The notes beneath the pieces are model-generated. The model saw nothing but the letters and a program-made list of their open reading frames with translations, had not been told where the DNA came from and did no database searches. Position numbers and translations under genes: made by a program. A DNA stretch of 58,088 nt, from contig MNYZ01000090.1 in assembly GCA_001873365.1 (NCBI GenBank), positions 1 to 58,088 on the forward strand. The letters are read 5' to 3'. Position 1 is the first letter of the stretch, and every line of letters starts with the position of its first letter. This document shows, one piece after another, positions 49,951-58,088 of this stretch. Origin of the DNA: Oscillatoriales cyanobacterium CG2_30_40_61. Its GTDB lineage: Bacteria > Cyanobacteriota > Cyanobacteriia > Cyanobacteriales > Microcoleaceae.

Positions 49951-50048
49951 ACTTAATCTAATTTAAGGCTGTCTTTTATTCTGGACTGACAAGAACGTGA
50001 TCCCATCGATGAGTCTATGCTTAGACCCTACAAATATTAAATCAGCCC

Positions 50049-50067
50049 CTTTCCCAAATTGGGAAAG
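50049..50067. terminator. Hairpin after glsF / PIN gene
   Basis: CTTTCCCAA (50049-50057) and TTGGGAAAG (50059-50067) form a 9-bp stem between the convergent PIN gene and glsF. No strong T-run follows on either strand, so it is only a weak terminator candidate. Confidence 0.4.
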
Positions 50068-50100
50068 AGGCCAGAGGGTTATACCTTCAGATTAACCATC

Positions 50101-53100
50101 CTAAATCGCAACCGCCACGACCGCATCCGACGCTTCAGGACTATCTTTTTCCGAAGGAGGAACAACTTGCCAAAATTTCGGTAAATACTCCGACCAGTTC
50201 GCCAGAATGGTTTTCGCCTTCTCGCTTTCCGTGTGTTCGGCGTGTTGTGTGATTAACTCTTTTAACTGCTGTTCACCCATCGACGTACTCACCCGTTGAA
50301 TTTTAACAATTTCCGGGTTTACCATTTCTGGGAAGTCCCCATCTTCATCGAGGAAATAGCCCAGACCTCCGGTTTGTCCGGCGCCCACATTCCGCCCCAC
50401 CTTACCGAGAACCACAACCACACCCCCGGTCATATATTCACAACAGTGGTCGCCAGCGCCCTCAATAACGGCTTTACCAAGGGAATTCCGTACCGCGAAA
50501 CGTTCTCCGGCTTTTCCGTAGGCGTATAACGTTCCTCCGGTGGCCCCATATAAACAGGTATTCCCGATAATCACATTCTCAGAAGGGTTATAAGTCACAG
50601 CCGCCGGAGGTTTAATAATAATCTCCCCCCCGTGCATCCCCTTGCCAACATAATCATTAGCTTCCCCGGTCAGAGTTAACTTAATTCCGGGTAAGTTGAA
50701 AGCGCCAAAACTCTGACCCGCCGCCCCGGTAAAATTCAGGTTAATTTGTCCGGTGAACCCGTTATTTCCATAGATAGAGGCGATTTTCCCAGCAATGCGT
50801 GTCCCCACCGTCCGGTCAGTATTCACGATCCGCAGGGTTTTTGTTACCGTCCCCTGGTTTTGAATAGCGGTGGCAATTTCCGCATCTTCTAATAACACAT
50901 CATCCAATACCGGGCCGTTACTATGGATGGGTTCATGGTTTAACCAACTGCGATCGCTGGTAACAGGAGCTTGGGTAAATACATCTAAATTTAGGTGTTG
51001 GGTTTTAGCCACATTTACCCCATCCCGACGTTTTAGCAGGTCAGACCGTCCGACGAGATCGACTAATTTCCGATATCCCAACCGGGCTAAAATATGGCGG
51101 ACTTCCTCGGCGACAAAATAGAAGAAATTCACCACATGGCCAGGAGTTCCGGGGAATTTTTCCCGCAAACGTTCCTGTTGGGATGTCACCCCCACGGGAC
51201 AGTTATTGGTATGGCAAATTCTGGCCATAATACAGCCTTCGGCAATCATAGCAATGGTTCCAAAGCCGAATTCCTCGGCCCCCATTAAGGCTCCCATCAC
51301 CACATCCCAGCCACTTTTGAAACCGCCATCTACCCGCAGCCGCACCCGATCGCGGAGTTTATTACCCATCAACACCCGATGAACTTCCGTCAACCCCAAT
51401 TCCCAAGGACTTCCGGCGTGTTTAATTGAAGTCAGGGGAGAGGCTCCCGTCCCCCCGTCATGGCCGGAAATCTGGATATAGTCGGCGTTAGCCTTAGCAA
51501 CCCCGGCGGCAATAGTTCCAATTCCGACTTCTGCCACTAATTTCACCGAAACCGTCGCTTTTGGGTTGATTTGGTGCAGGTCAAAGATTAGTTGGGCTAG
51601 ATCTTCAATGGAATAAATATCATGGTGGGGAGGGGGAGAAATTAAGGTGACACCGGGTTTAGACCGTCGCAACATGGCAATATATTCGCTAACTTTCTTC
51701 CCGGGGAGTTGTCCTCCTTCTCCGGGTTTGGCTCCTTGGGCTACTTTAATCTCAATGGACTGGGCGTTCATCAGGTATTCGGGGGTGACTCCAAACCGTC
51801 CCGACGCCACCTGTTTAATTGCTGAACTGGCGCTATCTCCATTTTGCAGCCCTTTCAAATGGGGACGTCCGGCCGAAATCCCGTTTTCATCGACATCGTT
51901 AAAAATCTGGTAGCGGGCGGGATCTTCCCCTCCTTCGCCGGAGTTGGATTTTCCGCCTAAACGGTTCATGGCGATCGCTAAAACTTCATGGGCTTCGGGA
52001 GATAGGGCTCCCAGGGACATTCCCCCGGTGCAGAAGCGTTTAACGATTTCTTCGACGGGTTCGACTGCTTCTAAGGGGATAGAATTGCGATCGCTCTTAA
52101 AGTCCAACAAATCCCGTAAAGCCGTGGCTGGGCGGTTTTCTACAAATTGACGATAGAGTTCGTACAGGTCAAACCCCTTTCCATCCTCAGAACGAACGGC
52201 CTGATGGAGCAATTTAGTCATTTCAGGGTTATTTAAGTGATATTCCCCCCGCTTCATAGCATTGACAAACCCGAAGTTTTCTAACTTTTTCGCCTCTAGG
52301 GGAAATGCTTTCGCATGGAATTGATAGACTTCTTGGCTTAACTCAGAAATACTTAAACCCCCAACCCGAGACACCGTACCACGGAAACCCATTTCGAGTA
52401 AATCTTCCCCAATCCCAATGGCTTCAAAGATTTGTGCTCCGCGATAGGAAGATAACAGAGAAATTCCCATCTTTGATAAAATCTTGAGTAACCCATCTTC
52501 GACGGCTTGGCGATAGTTTTTCTGGGCATCTGCCATGGTCATCGGGGGGATTTTGCCCTTCTCCAGATTGTTCTGAATCAGGGGACTTGACCACCAATGG
52601 CGCACGGTTTCTAAGGCCATGTAGGGGCAAATTGCCGAAGCCCCGTAAGCGACTAAACAGGCAAAATGATGGGTACTCCAACATTGGGCCGTTTCCACCA
52701 CCAGGGAGGCTTGTAACCGTTTGCCAATTTTAATTAAATAGTGGTGCACCGCTCCCACGGCCAATAACGGCGGAATATAGGTCTGTTCGGCCGTTAATCC
52801 TCGATCAGACAGAATAATAATTTCTTGGCCCTGATCCACTGCTTCGGCGGCTTTTTCACAGAGTTGGGTCAGGGCGATCGCACAACCATTCGGCCCTCCT
52901 TCCAAACTATAGAGGGTAGAAAGGGTGATCCCTGGAAAATCCGACTGACGCAAGGCTTCTAACTCCGCCTCATTCAGCACAGGAGAGTTGATTTTATACA
53001 GTCGGGCGTCTTCGGGTTTCAGGTCTAATAAGTTCCCCCGTTTCCCTAACTGCATTGAGAGGGACATCACAATCCGTTCTCGCAACGGATCAATTGGTGG

Positions 53101-54744
53101 GTTTGTTACCTGAGCAAAGCGTTGTTTAAAATAGTCATATAACAAATGAGGTTTATCTGAAAGCACCGCTAGGGGCGTATCATTCCCCATACAAAACGTC
53201 GCTTCCTTGGCCGTACTTGCCATATCCGAAATTTGGATATCCACATCCTCGGCCCCGTAACCAAAGGCGGTTTGCTGTTGGAGAAGGGTGTCCGATGCTA
53301 ATTGTTTTTCGCTAATAAAGGGTTGGGGTTGGCCCTCGGTGCGATACTGTTCTAACCAGGAGCGATAGGGGTGTTCATGGGCGACCCGTTGTTTGATCTG
53401 CCAATTTTTTAGGACTTCATGGGTACTCAAGTCCACCGCAATCATTTGTCCTGGCCCTAAACGGCCTTTTTCCTGAATTTGGTCTTCGGGAATTTCCACT
53501 ACCCCGGCTTCGGAGGAAACCATGATCACCCCATCTTTGGTGATACAGTAACGGGCGGGACGCAGACCATTGCGATCCAAACAGGCCCCAATTTGTTTAC
53601 CATCACTGAAGACTAATAAAGCTGGGCCGTCCCAAGCTTCTTGGATGCCGCTATAATATTCGTAAAAATCCGTAATTTCCGGTAGGTCTTTTAGGTTAGG
53701 CTGATTTTGATAGGCTTCGGGCACCATAATCATCAGCGCTTCTAAGGGACATCGCCCGGTTCTCACCAGCAACTCCAGACAATTATCTAAATTAGCCGAG
53801 TCGCTATTGGTCGCATCCACAAAGGGAATTAGGGTTTTTAAGCGATCGCCCCAAACCGGATGGGCTAAGATATTTTCCCGCGCCCGCATCCAGTTAATAT
53901 TTCCCAACAGCGTATTAATTTCTCCATTATGCCCCAATAGTCGCATCGGTTGAGCCAAGGGCCAGCGCGGCATGGTATTGGTACTGAAGCGACGATGGTA
54001 AACCGCGAAATTGCTCTTATAGTCGGGGTTAACTAAATCTAAATAAAATTCTCCCAGGATCGCTGATCGCACCATACCTTTATAAACAATAGTACGGCAG
54101 GAAAAAGAACAAACATAAATATCCTCACCCCAGACTAACCCATTCTGTTTCAAAGCTACCCCAGAGGATCGACGGGCTAAAAACAGTTGTCGGTCAAGAT
54201 CATCCCCGGTATTCCCCTTAGCCGAATAAACCATAACCTGTTCGATGCGGGGTTGATTTTCCCGCGCCTGTAACCCCAGGACTTCCGGTTTCACCGGGAC
54301 TTCTCGCCAACCCACAACTACTAATTTTTCTTGTTTGAGGTCAGTTTCAATAATTTCCCGGGCTTTAATGGCTAAATCAATATCTTGGGGTAAAAATACC
54401 ATTCCCACGCCATACTTACATTCTGGCTCTTTTAAAATATCGATCTTGTGTTCAGCAAACCAAGGAGCCAACAATTCCCAAGGAATAGCGGTCATGATCC
54501 CAGCCCCATCCCCGGAGTCCTGATCGGCGCTACAGCCACCTCGATGTTCTAAACAGGTTAAGGCGGGTAGGGCTTTTTGAATAATAGAATGATTAGCACC
54601 CCCTGACGGGTTGGCAATAAATCCCACTCCGCAGGCGTCTCTTTCTTCCACTAACCAGGGTTGACCTGGGTAGGGGTAGCCCATCTTTCCCGACTCTTGT
54701 TGATGGTTTTGTTGGGGGTTGTGATTAACTCTAGTGTTATCCAT
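50101..54744 (-). CDS. glsF: Ferredoxin-dependent glutamate synthase
   Basis: A 1547-residue Fd-GOGAT that uses photosynthetically reduced ferredoxin to convert glutamine and 2-oxoglutarate into two glutamates. The N-terminal amidotransferase domain begins after a 37-residue propeptide with Cys38 in DACGVGFIA. The central and FMN domains follow ([11 protein letters not shown]-type FMN segment). The 3Fe-4S cysteines lie in [12 protein letters not shown] (about residue 1170). The C-terminal beta-helix holds GGEI and [33 protein letters not shown] and GWREVPV match the ferredoxin form rather than NADH-GltB. No gltD is adjacent, in keeping with that. Confidence 0.95.
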   Translation of the reverse strand: MDNTRVNHNPQQNHQQESGKMGYPYPGQPWLVEERDACGVGFIANPSGGANHSIIQKALPALTCLEHRGGCSADQDSGDGAGIMTAIPWELLAPWFAEHKIDILKEPECKYGVGMVFLPQDIDLAIKAREIIETDLKQEKLVVVGWREVPVKPEVLGLQARENQPRIEQVMVYSAKGNTGDDLDRQLFLARRSSGVALKQNGLVWGEDIYVCSFSCRTIVYKGMVRSAILGEFYLDLVNPDYKSNFAVYHRRFSTNTMPRWPLAQPMRLLGHNGEINTLLGNINWMRARENILAHPVWGDRLKTLIPFVDATNSDSANLDNCLELLVRTGRCPLEALMIMVPEAYQNQPNLKDLPEITDFYEYYSGIQEAWDGPALLVFSDGKQIGACLDRNGLRPARYCITKDGVIMVSSEAGVVEIPEDQIQEKGRLGPGQMIAVDLSTHEVLKNWQIKQRVAHEHPYRSWLEQYRTEGQPQPFISEKQLASDTLLQQQTAFGYGAEDVDIQISDMASTAKEATFCMGNDTPLAVLSDKPHLLYDYFKQRFAQVTNPPIDPLRERIVMSLSMQLGKRGNLLDLKPEDARLYKINSPVLNEAELEALRQSDFPGITLSTLYSLEGGPNGCAIALTQLCEKAAEAVDQGQEIIILSDRGLTAEQTYIPPLLAVGAVHHYLIKIGKRLQASLVVETAQCWSTHHFACLVAYGASAICPYMALETVRHWWSSPLIQNNLEKGKIPPMTMADAQKNYRQAVEDGLLKILSKMGISLLSSYRGAQIFEAIGIGEDLLEMGFRGTVSRVGGLSISELSQEVYQFHAKAFPLEAKKLENFGFVNAMKRGEYHLNNPEMTKLLHQAVRSEDGKGFDLYELYRQFVENRPATALRDLLDFKSDRNSIPLEAVEPVEEIVKRFCTGGMSLGALSPEAHEVLAIAMNRLGGKSNSGEGGEDPARYQIFNDVDENGISAGRPHLKGLQNGDSASSAIKQVASGRFGVTPEYLMNAQSIEIKVAQGAKPGEGGQLPGKKVSEYIAMLRRSKPGVTLISPPPHHDIYSIEDLAQLIFDLHQINPKATVSVKLVAEVGIGTIAAGVAKANADYIQISGHDGGTGASPLTSIKHAGSPWELGLTEVHRVLMGNKLRDRVRLRVDGGFKSGWDVVMGALMGAEEFGFGTIAMIAEGCIMARICHTNNCPVGVTSQQERLREKFPGTPGHVVNFFYFVAEEVRHILARLGYRKLVDLVGRSDLLKRRDGVNVAKTQHLNLDVFTQAPVTSDRSWLNHEPIHSNGPVLDDVLLEDAEIATAIQNQGTVTKTLRIVNTDRTVGTRIAGKIASIYGNNGFTGQINLNFTGAAGQSFGAFNLPGIKLTLTGEANDYVGKGMHGGEIIIKPPAAVTYNPSENVIIGNTCLYGATGGTLYAYGKAGERFAVRNSLGKAVIEGAGDHCCEYMTGGVVVVLGKVGRNVGAGQTGGLGYFLDEDGDFPEMVNPEIVKIQRVSTSMGEQQLKELITQHAEHTESEKAKTILANWSEYLPKFWQVVPPSEKDSPEASDAVVAVAI

Positions 54745-54953
54745 ATCTTGATTCTATTGGGTGAGGATGCTTGAAGCGATTGAATTTTAACCAAAATTGA
54801 CATCGAGTTCAAAAACCCTAGTCTGACTAGCATACACCCAATTGGGTCACGGTAGGGGTGAAAATTCAAGATCTGTTGACATATCAGACTGCTCAGGATA
54901 GATGGTTGATTAGTAACCCTCTATCAATATGGGCTAATTATTAGGATGGTAAT

Positions 54954-56969
54954 ATGCTAAATTTTAACTTAATTCACCAACCAAAAAATATTATTTTATT
55001 TTTAAGTATTTTGGGTTTAATTATTCTACCTATTTCTGCTCTTGCTGAACCCAAAACAAATCCCAATCAACAACAGGGAAACACAATTGAAATTAATGGT
55101 AATTTAATTAATATTCCTTGGCATACTGATCAATCTAATCGTAACTCAAAAATTGCTGTTAAAATTAGTGATATTGGATTAATGCAAAATCTGGGTATTA
55201 ATCTCCTTGATACTAATAATAGTTCCCGACAACCGATTCAATGGTTTTCTGATCAATCTACTTTGTCTGCGGAATATATTAATCCCTATCGCTATTTAGA
55301 TTTATCTAATTTTGCCCCATCTTCCCAATGGCAAATCAAACCGGAGGGAAACAAATTAAAAATTACTATTCCCCATTCTACTATTAAATCTTTGCATATT
55401 CAAACTTTATCTGGAGCTAGTAATTTACCTCAAACTGATTCTACATTTTCACCTAAAATAATTATTATTGAACTCGACAAACCGACAATTTGGCAACAGC
55501 CTAACCCAGAAATTAAAAAGCGATCGCCTTCTACTACCCCCCAACCTTCTCCTCCCCTAACGGATGATCCAACTATCCGAAATCAGACTAATTCTCCTCA
55601 GCCTGTTACTCCGATTTTACAAGATTGGAGTTTAATTTTAGATGCTAAAATTACCCCTAAACTTTTATCCGATAGTCCAGAATTTTTTAAGCCGAGTATT
55701 CTTACCAAAAGCCCAAATTTAATTCCACCAAATCCTAATTCTCCTAATCTACAATTACAATCTCAAAATAGTCAAACTCAGGTTAAATTTAGTATTCCCC
55801 CAGGTTGGCGTCCGGTGGTCACAACTTTAAACTCTCCCTATCGTTTAATAATTGAGATTAAACCCGATTTTCTAGTTGCTAAAAATATTCTATGGAAACC
55901 CGGTATTAGATGGAGACAGGACTATATTGAAATTCCCAAAATCGAGCTATCTTTAGGATCTTTACTGAATCAAATTTTACAACCTTCTCAACCCTCAATT
56001 GATAAATTTCCGGTGTATTGGTTAGAAATTAATATCAATCAACCAGAAATTAATCTAACTCCAATTTTAAGTAATCCCAATGCTCGTCAAGGCACTTCAG
56101 CCCTATTAAATATAGCACAGCAAGCAAAAGTTCCCATAGCTATTAATGGAGGTTTTTTTAATCGAAATAATCAACTACCCCTAGGAGCAATTCGCTTTAA
56201 TAATAATTGGTTATCGAGTCCGATTTTAAATCGAGGAGTCATTGCTTGGGGAAAGGATAAACCTATTCTGATGAATCGTTTAATCTTAAAAGAAACCCTA
56301 ACTACAACTTCTGGGCAAACTTTCCCCTTACAATACCTCAATAGTGCCTATGTTGAAGCTGGAATTTCTCGCTATACTTCCGATTGGGGAAAATCCTATA
56401 CACCGATTAACCAGCAAGAAAATATTATTGTAGTTGAAAATAACCAAATTGCCCGTTATATTGAACCAGATAAACCAGAATCATCTAGTGTTAATATCCC
56501 AACTCAGGGTTATTTATTAGTTGCCCGAGATCGTCCCGAATTATTACAATTATTACCCGTCGGAACTCGTTTACAATTAAATAGCCAAACCAAACCCACT
56601 GAATATCAAAACTATCCTAATATTTTAGGGGCTGGGCCGTTATTAATGCAGAATCGTCAAATTGTTTTAGACACCGCTCAAGAACGATTTAATCCCGCTT
56701 TTCAACAACAAAAAGCTATTCGCAGTGCTATTGCTATTACTAATAATAATACCTTACTGTTAGTAGCCGTCCATAACCGTCCCAATGGTTCCGGCCCCAG
56801 TCTAGCAGAACTGGCTCAAATCCTGCAAAAATTAGGAGCAGTAACCGCCCTCAATTTAGACGGGGGAAGTTCCACCAGTCTCTATCTCGGAGGATACTAT
56901 TTAGACCGTCCTTTTTCAACCGTAGCACCTGTTCATAACGGTTTAGGAATTGCGATCGCAGATCATTAG
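54954..56969 (+). CDS. Phosphodiester glycosidase (NAGPA)-domain exported protein
   Basis: A 671-residue protein with a signal peptide (residues 1-31, cleavage after ALA). A Pro/Ser/Thr/Asn-rich middle (about 180-270) separates an N-terminal AMIN-like region from the C-terminal phosphodiester glycosidase domain (about 380-671), marked by AINGGFFNR, an internal NILGAGPLLMQ and LNLDGGSSTSLYLGG. Such domains act on sugar phosphodiester or cell-envelope polymers; the exact substrate is unknown. It is exported, probably to the periplasm or sheath. It is divergent from glsF. Confidence 0.85.
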   Translation: MLNFNLIHQPKNIILFLSILGLIILPISALAEPKTNPNQQQGNTIEINGNLINIPWHTDQSNRNSKIAVKISDIGLMQNLGINLLDTNNSSRQPIQWFSDQSTLSAEYINPYRYLDLSNFAPSSQWQIKPEGNKLKITIPHSTIKSLHIQTLSGASNLPQTDSTFSPKIIIIELDKPTIWQQPNPEIKKRSPSTTPQPSPPLTDDPTIRNQTNSPQPVTPILQDWSLILDAKITPKLLSDSPEFFKPSILTKSPNLIPPNPNSPNLQLQSQNSQTQVKFSIPPGWRPVVTTLNSPYRLIIEIKPDFLVAKNILWKPGIRWRQDYIEIPKIELSLGSLLNQILQPSQPSIDKFPVYWLEININQPEINLTPILSNPNARQGTSALLNIAQQAKVPIAINGGFFNRNNQLPLGAIRFNNNWLSSPILNRGVIAWGKDKPILMNRLILKETLTTTSGQTFPLQYLNSAYVEAGISRYTSDWGKSYTPINQQENIIVVENNQIARYIEPDKPESSSVNIPTQGYLLVARDRPELLQLLPVGTRLQLNSQTKPTEYQNYPNILGAGPLLMQNRQIVLDTAQERFNPAFQQQKAIRSAIAITNNNTLLLVAVHNRPNGSGPSLAELAQILQKLGAVTALNLDGGSSTSLYLGGYYLDRPFSTVAPVHNGLGIAIADH

Positions 56970-57137
56970 GGTTCAAGAAAGACTATGATAGATCATAGCA
57001 AGTCAGGTGTATTTACTAAGGTAGTTGTGGGGAGTATTCTGGAGAACGCACAAGAGCCATCCCAGGGTTTATGAATACCACCCCGGGTTTTAATATCAAT
57101 TCAACTTAGGTAAAATCTTTGATAAGGAAATAGGATT

Positions 57138-57554
57138 ATGGTAGCAGTCAAGGAAAGTGTGGGAAATTCTAAAGCTTCCACCGATAATACCCCCAGTATC
57201 GGTAATACTCCCACGGAATCAAGACCCTGGGGCTCATTTACAACCTTGGAAGAAGGGCCAGGATATAAAATTAAACGTATTGAAGTTAAACCCGGTCATC
57301 GTTTGAGTTTACAGATGCACCATCATCGGAGTGAACACTGGATTGTGGTAGCCGGAACCGCTAAAGTGGTTTGTGGAGAGAGTGAAGAAGTTTTATTCTC
57401 TAACCAGTCTACCTATGTTCCTCAATGTACCTCCCACCGTTTGGAAAATCCCGGTGTGATTCCTCTGATTTTAATAGAAGTTCAGAACGGGGAATATTTG
57501 GGAGAGGATGATATTATCCGATTCCAAGATGACTATGCTCGTACCCCGGCATAA
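57138..57554 (+). CDS. Mannose-6-phosphate isomerase type II-like cupin
   Basis: A 138-residue cupin matching the C-terminal isomerase domain of bifunctional mannose-6-phosphate isomerase/GDP-mannose pyrophosphorylase. Features are RPWGSFTTLEEGPGYKIKRIEVKPGHRLSLQMHHHRSEHWIVVAGTA, where the His residues and the later CTSHRLENPG bind metal, and the end LIEVQNGEYLGEDDIIRFQDDYAR. The pyrophosphorylase half is absent, so the protein is a stand-alone domain supplying mannose-6-phosphate for polysaccharide. The first 25 residues are Ser/Thr-rich and probably disordered. Confidence 0.92.
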   Translation: MVAVKESVGNSKASTDNTPSIGNTPTESRPWGSFTTLEEGPGYKIKRIEVKPGHRLSLQMHHHRSEHWIVVAGTAKVVCGESEEVLFSNQSTYVPQCTSHRLENPGVIPLILIEVQNGEYLGEDDIIRFQDDYARTPA

Positions 57555-57620
57555 AGAGCACGGAAACCCAACTTTCGGGTAATCTAAAAATAGATTAACG
57601 TTTTTGTGAGTAGGTGTTCC

Positions 57621-57950
57621 ATGATTTCTCTGAGTCCAGCAGCCACTCGTGAGGTGCTCCGCCTCCAGTCCAAGGAAAATAATCCTCATCTATACTTTCG
57701 TCTTGGGGTACAAAAGGGCGGCTGTTGCGACTGGTCTTATACAATGGGATTTGATCCAACCCAGCAGTCGAGCGATATCGTTTATCAGTCTGATCAGATT
57801 AAAATTGTAGTTGAGCCGGAAAATTTAAAGTACCTAGAAAACTTAACTATTGACTATTCCGAAGACTTAATCGGAGGTGGGTTTCGCTTCCAAAACCCCA
57901 ACGCCGCCCAAAGCTGTAGCTGTGGCTATTCCTTCGTCGCCAAATCTTAA
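57621..57950 (+). CDS. IscA/HesB-type iron-sulfur cluster assembly protein
   Basis: A 109-residue A-type Fe-S carrier, starting at ATG 57621 (MISLSPAATREVLRL); an upstream in-frame GTG at 57606 would add five residues. The usual three cysteines are seen as Cys in QKGGCCDWSY and the C-terminal CSCGYSF, with an additional adjacent Cys. It would hold and pass Fe or Fe-S to apo-proteins, for example photosystem I. It is 66 bp downstream of the cupin gene. Confidence 0.9.
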   Translation: MISLSPAATREVLRLQSKENNPHLYFRLGVQKGGCCDWSYTMGFDPTQQSSDIVYQSDQIKIVVEPENLKYLENLTIDYSEDLIGGGFRFQNPNAAQSCSCGYSFVAKS

Positions 57951-58088
57951 TAATCTATTCTGATTTAGCACTCGCCCCTAACCGTTACAACCCATACGGG
58001 TTTCCCCACCCCATATACATTCTTCCTATCTACCCATTACCCATTACCCATTACCTACTCCCCCTGCTCCCCCTGCTCCCCCTACTCC
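57951..58088. repeat. Low-complexity C/T-rich repeat tail
   Basis: After the IscA-type gene the sequence is made of short direct repeats: ACCCATT units, then CTGCTCCCC units up to the window end. This is a simple intergenic repeat of a kind frequent in cyanobacteria. No gene is visible. Confidence 0.7.

Noticed and set aside
54745-54953. NtcA site upstream of glsF
   Set aside because: I looked for GTA-N8-TAC here and found only partial matches, such as GTAACCCTCTATCA near 54914.

Overview
The window is chromosomal DNA from a cyanobacterium, most likely a filamentous Oscillatoriales member close to Planktothrix. The evidence is psaA-psaB, an eight-gene cyanobacterial-order ATP synthase operon, ndhF/ndhD, ferredoxin-dependent glutamate synthase, RbcR-type LysR regulators, scattered GCGATCGC (HIP1) octamers, moderately AT-rich DNA and many short palindromic repeats of the kind common in bloom-forming cyanobacteria. 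The genus is an inference from overall style, not from a marker gene. Most genes are core metabolism. I see no prophage, transposase, CRISPR array, tRNA, rRNA or biosynthetic megacluster.

Layout. 0-5 kb: a 49-bp tandem repeat, an RTX/trypsin-like exoprotease, glutaredoxin plus glutathione synthetase, a small MITE-like element, and a lipoprotein with a repetitive acidic/proline-rich tail. 5-10 kb: psaA-psaB with a long, hairpin-rich leader and a terminator. 10-15 kb: a DICT-GAF histidine kinase, two small cyanobacterial hypothetical proteins, an anti-sigma-type kinase, an alpha/beta hydrolase and a thioredoxin-like [2Fe-2S] protein. 15-22.4 kb: PEP synthase, an HxlR regulator, glutamate dehydrogenase with a perfect NtcA-type site upstream, an esterase, a DUF2555-like protein and CoaBC. 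22.7-30.2 kb: ndhD and ndhF (minus), a thioredoxin, an NnrU/Z-ISO-like membrane protein and two tandem rbcR-like LysR genes. 30.3-36.3 kb: a 4-Cys-prefix Ser/Thr kinase, a PstS-like binding protein, then a cobalamin riboswitch controlling a cbiMNQO cobalt transporter. 36.5-42.8 kb: atp1-atpB-atpE-atpG'-atpF-atpH-atpA-atpG on the minus strand. 43-48.6 kb: proS, a Uma2-type nuclease, a 129-bp inverted-repeat element, glcD and a response regulator/histidine kinase. 49-50 kb: a compact DUF433 / small acidic protein / PIN-domain cassette that looks like a toxin-antitoxin locus. 50-58 kb: glsF, a phosphodiester glycosidase-family exported protein, a mannose-6-phosphate isomerase-type cupin and an IscA/HesB-type Fe-S protein.

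Functionally the region joins light reactions (PSI, NDH-1, ATP synthase), carbon regulation (RbcR, PEP synthase, GlcD) and glutamate metabolism (GlsF, GdhA). The least routine items are the tandem rbcR pair, the start-codon-sequestering riboswitch layout before cbiM, the NtcA-type site at gdhA, the DUF433/PIN cassette, and repeats that have been turned into gene ends (the thioredoxin tail and the ndhD terminator). I did not find a clearly novel multi-gene system; the candidates are ranked in the findings.
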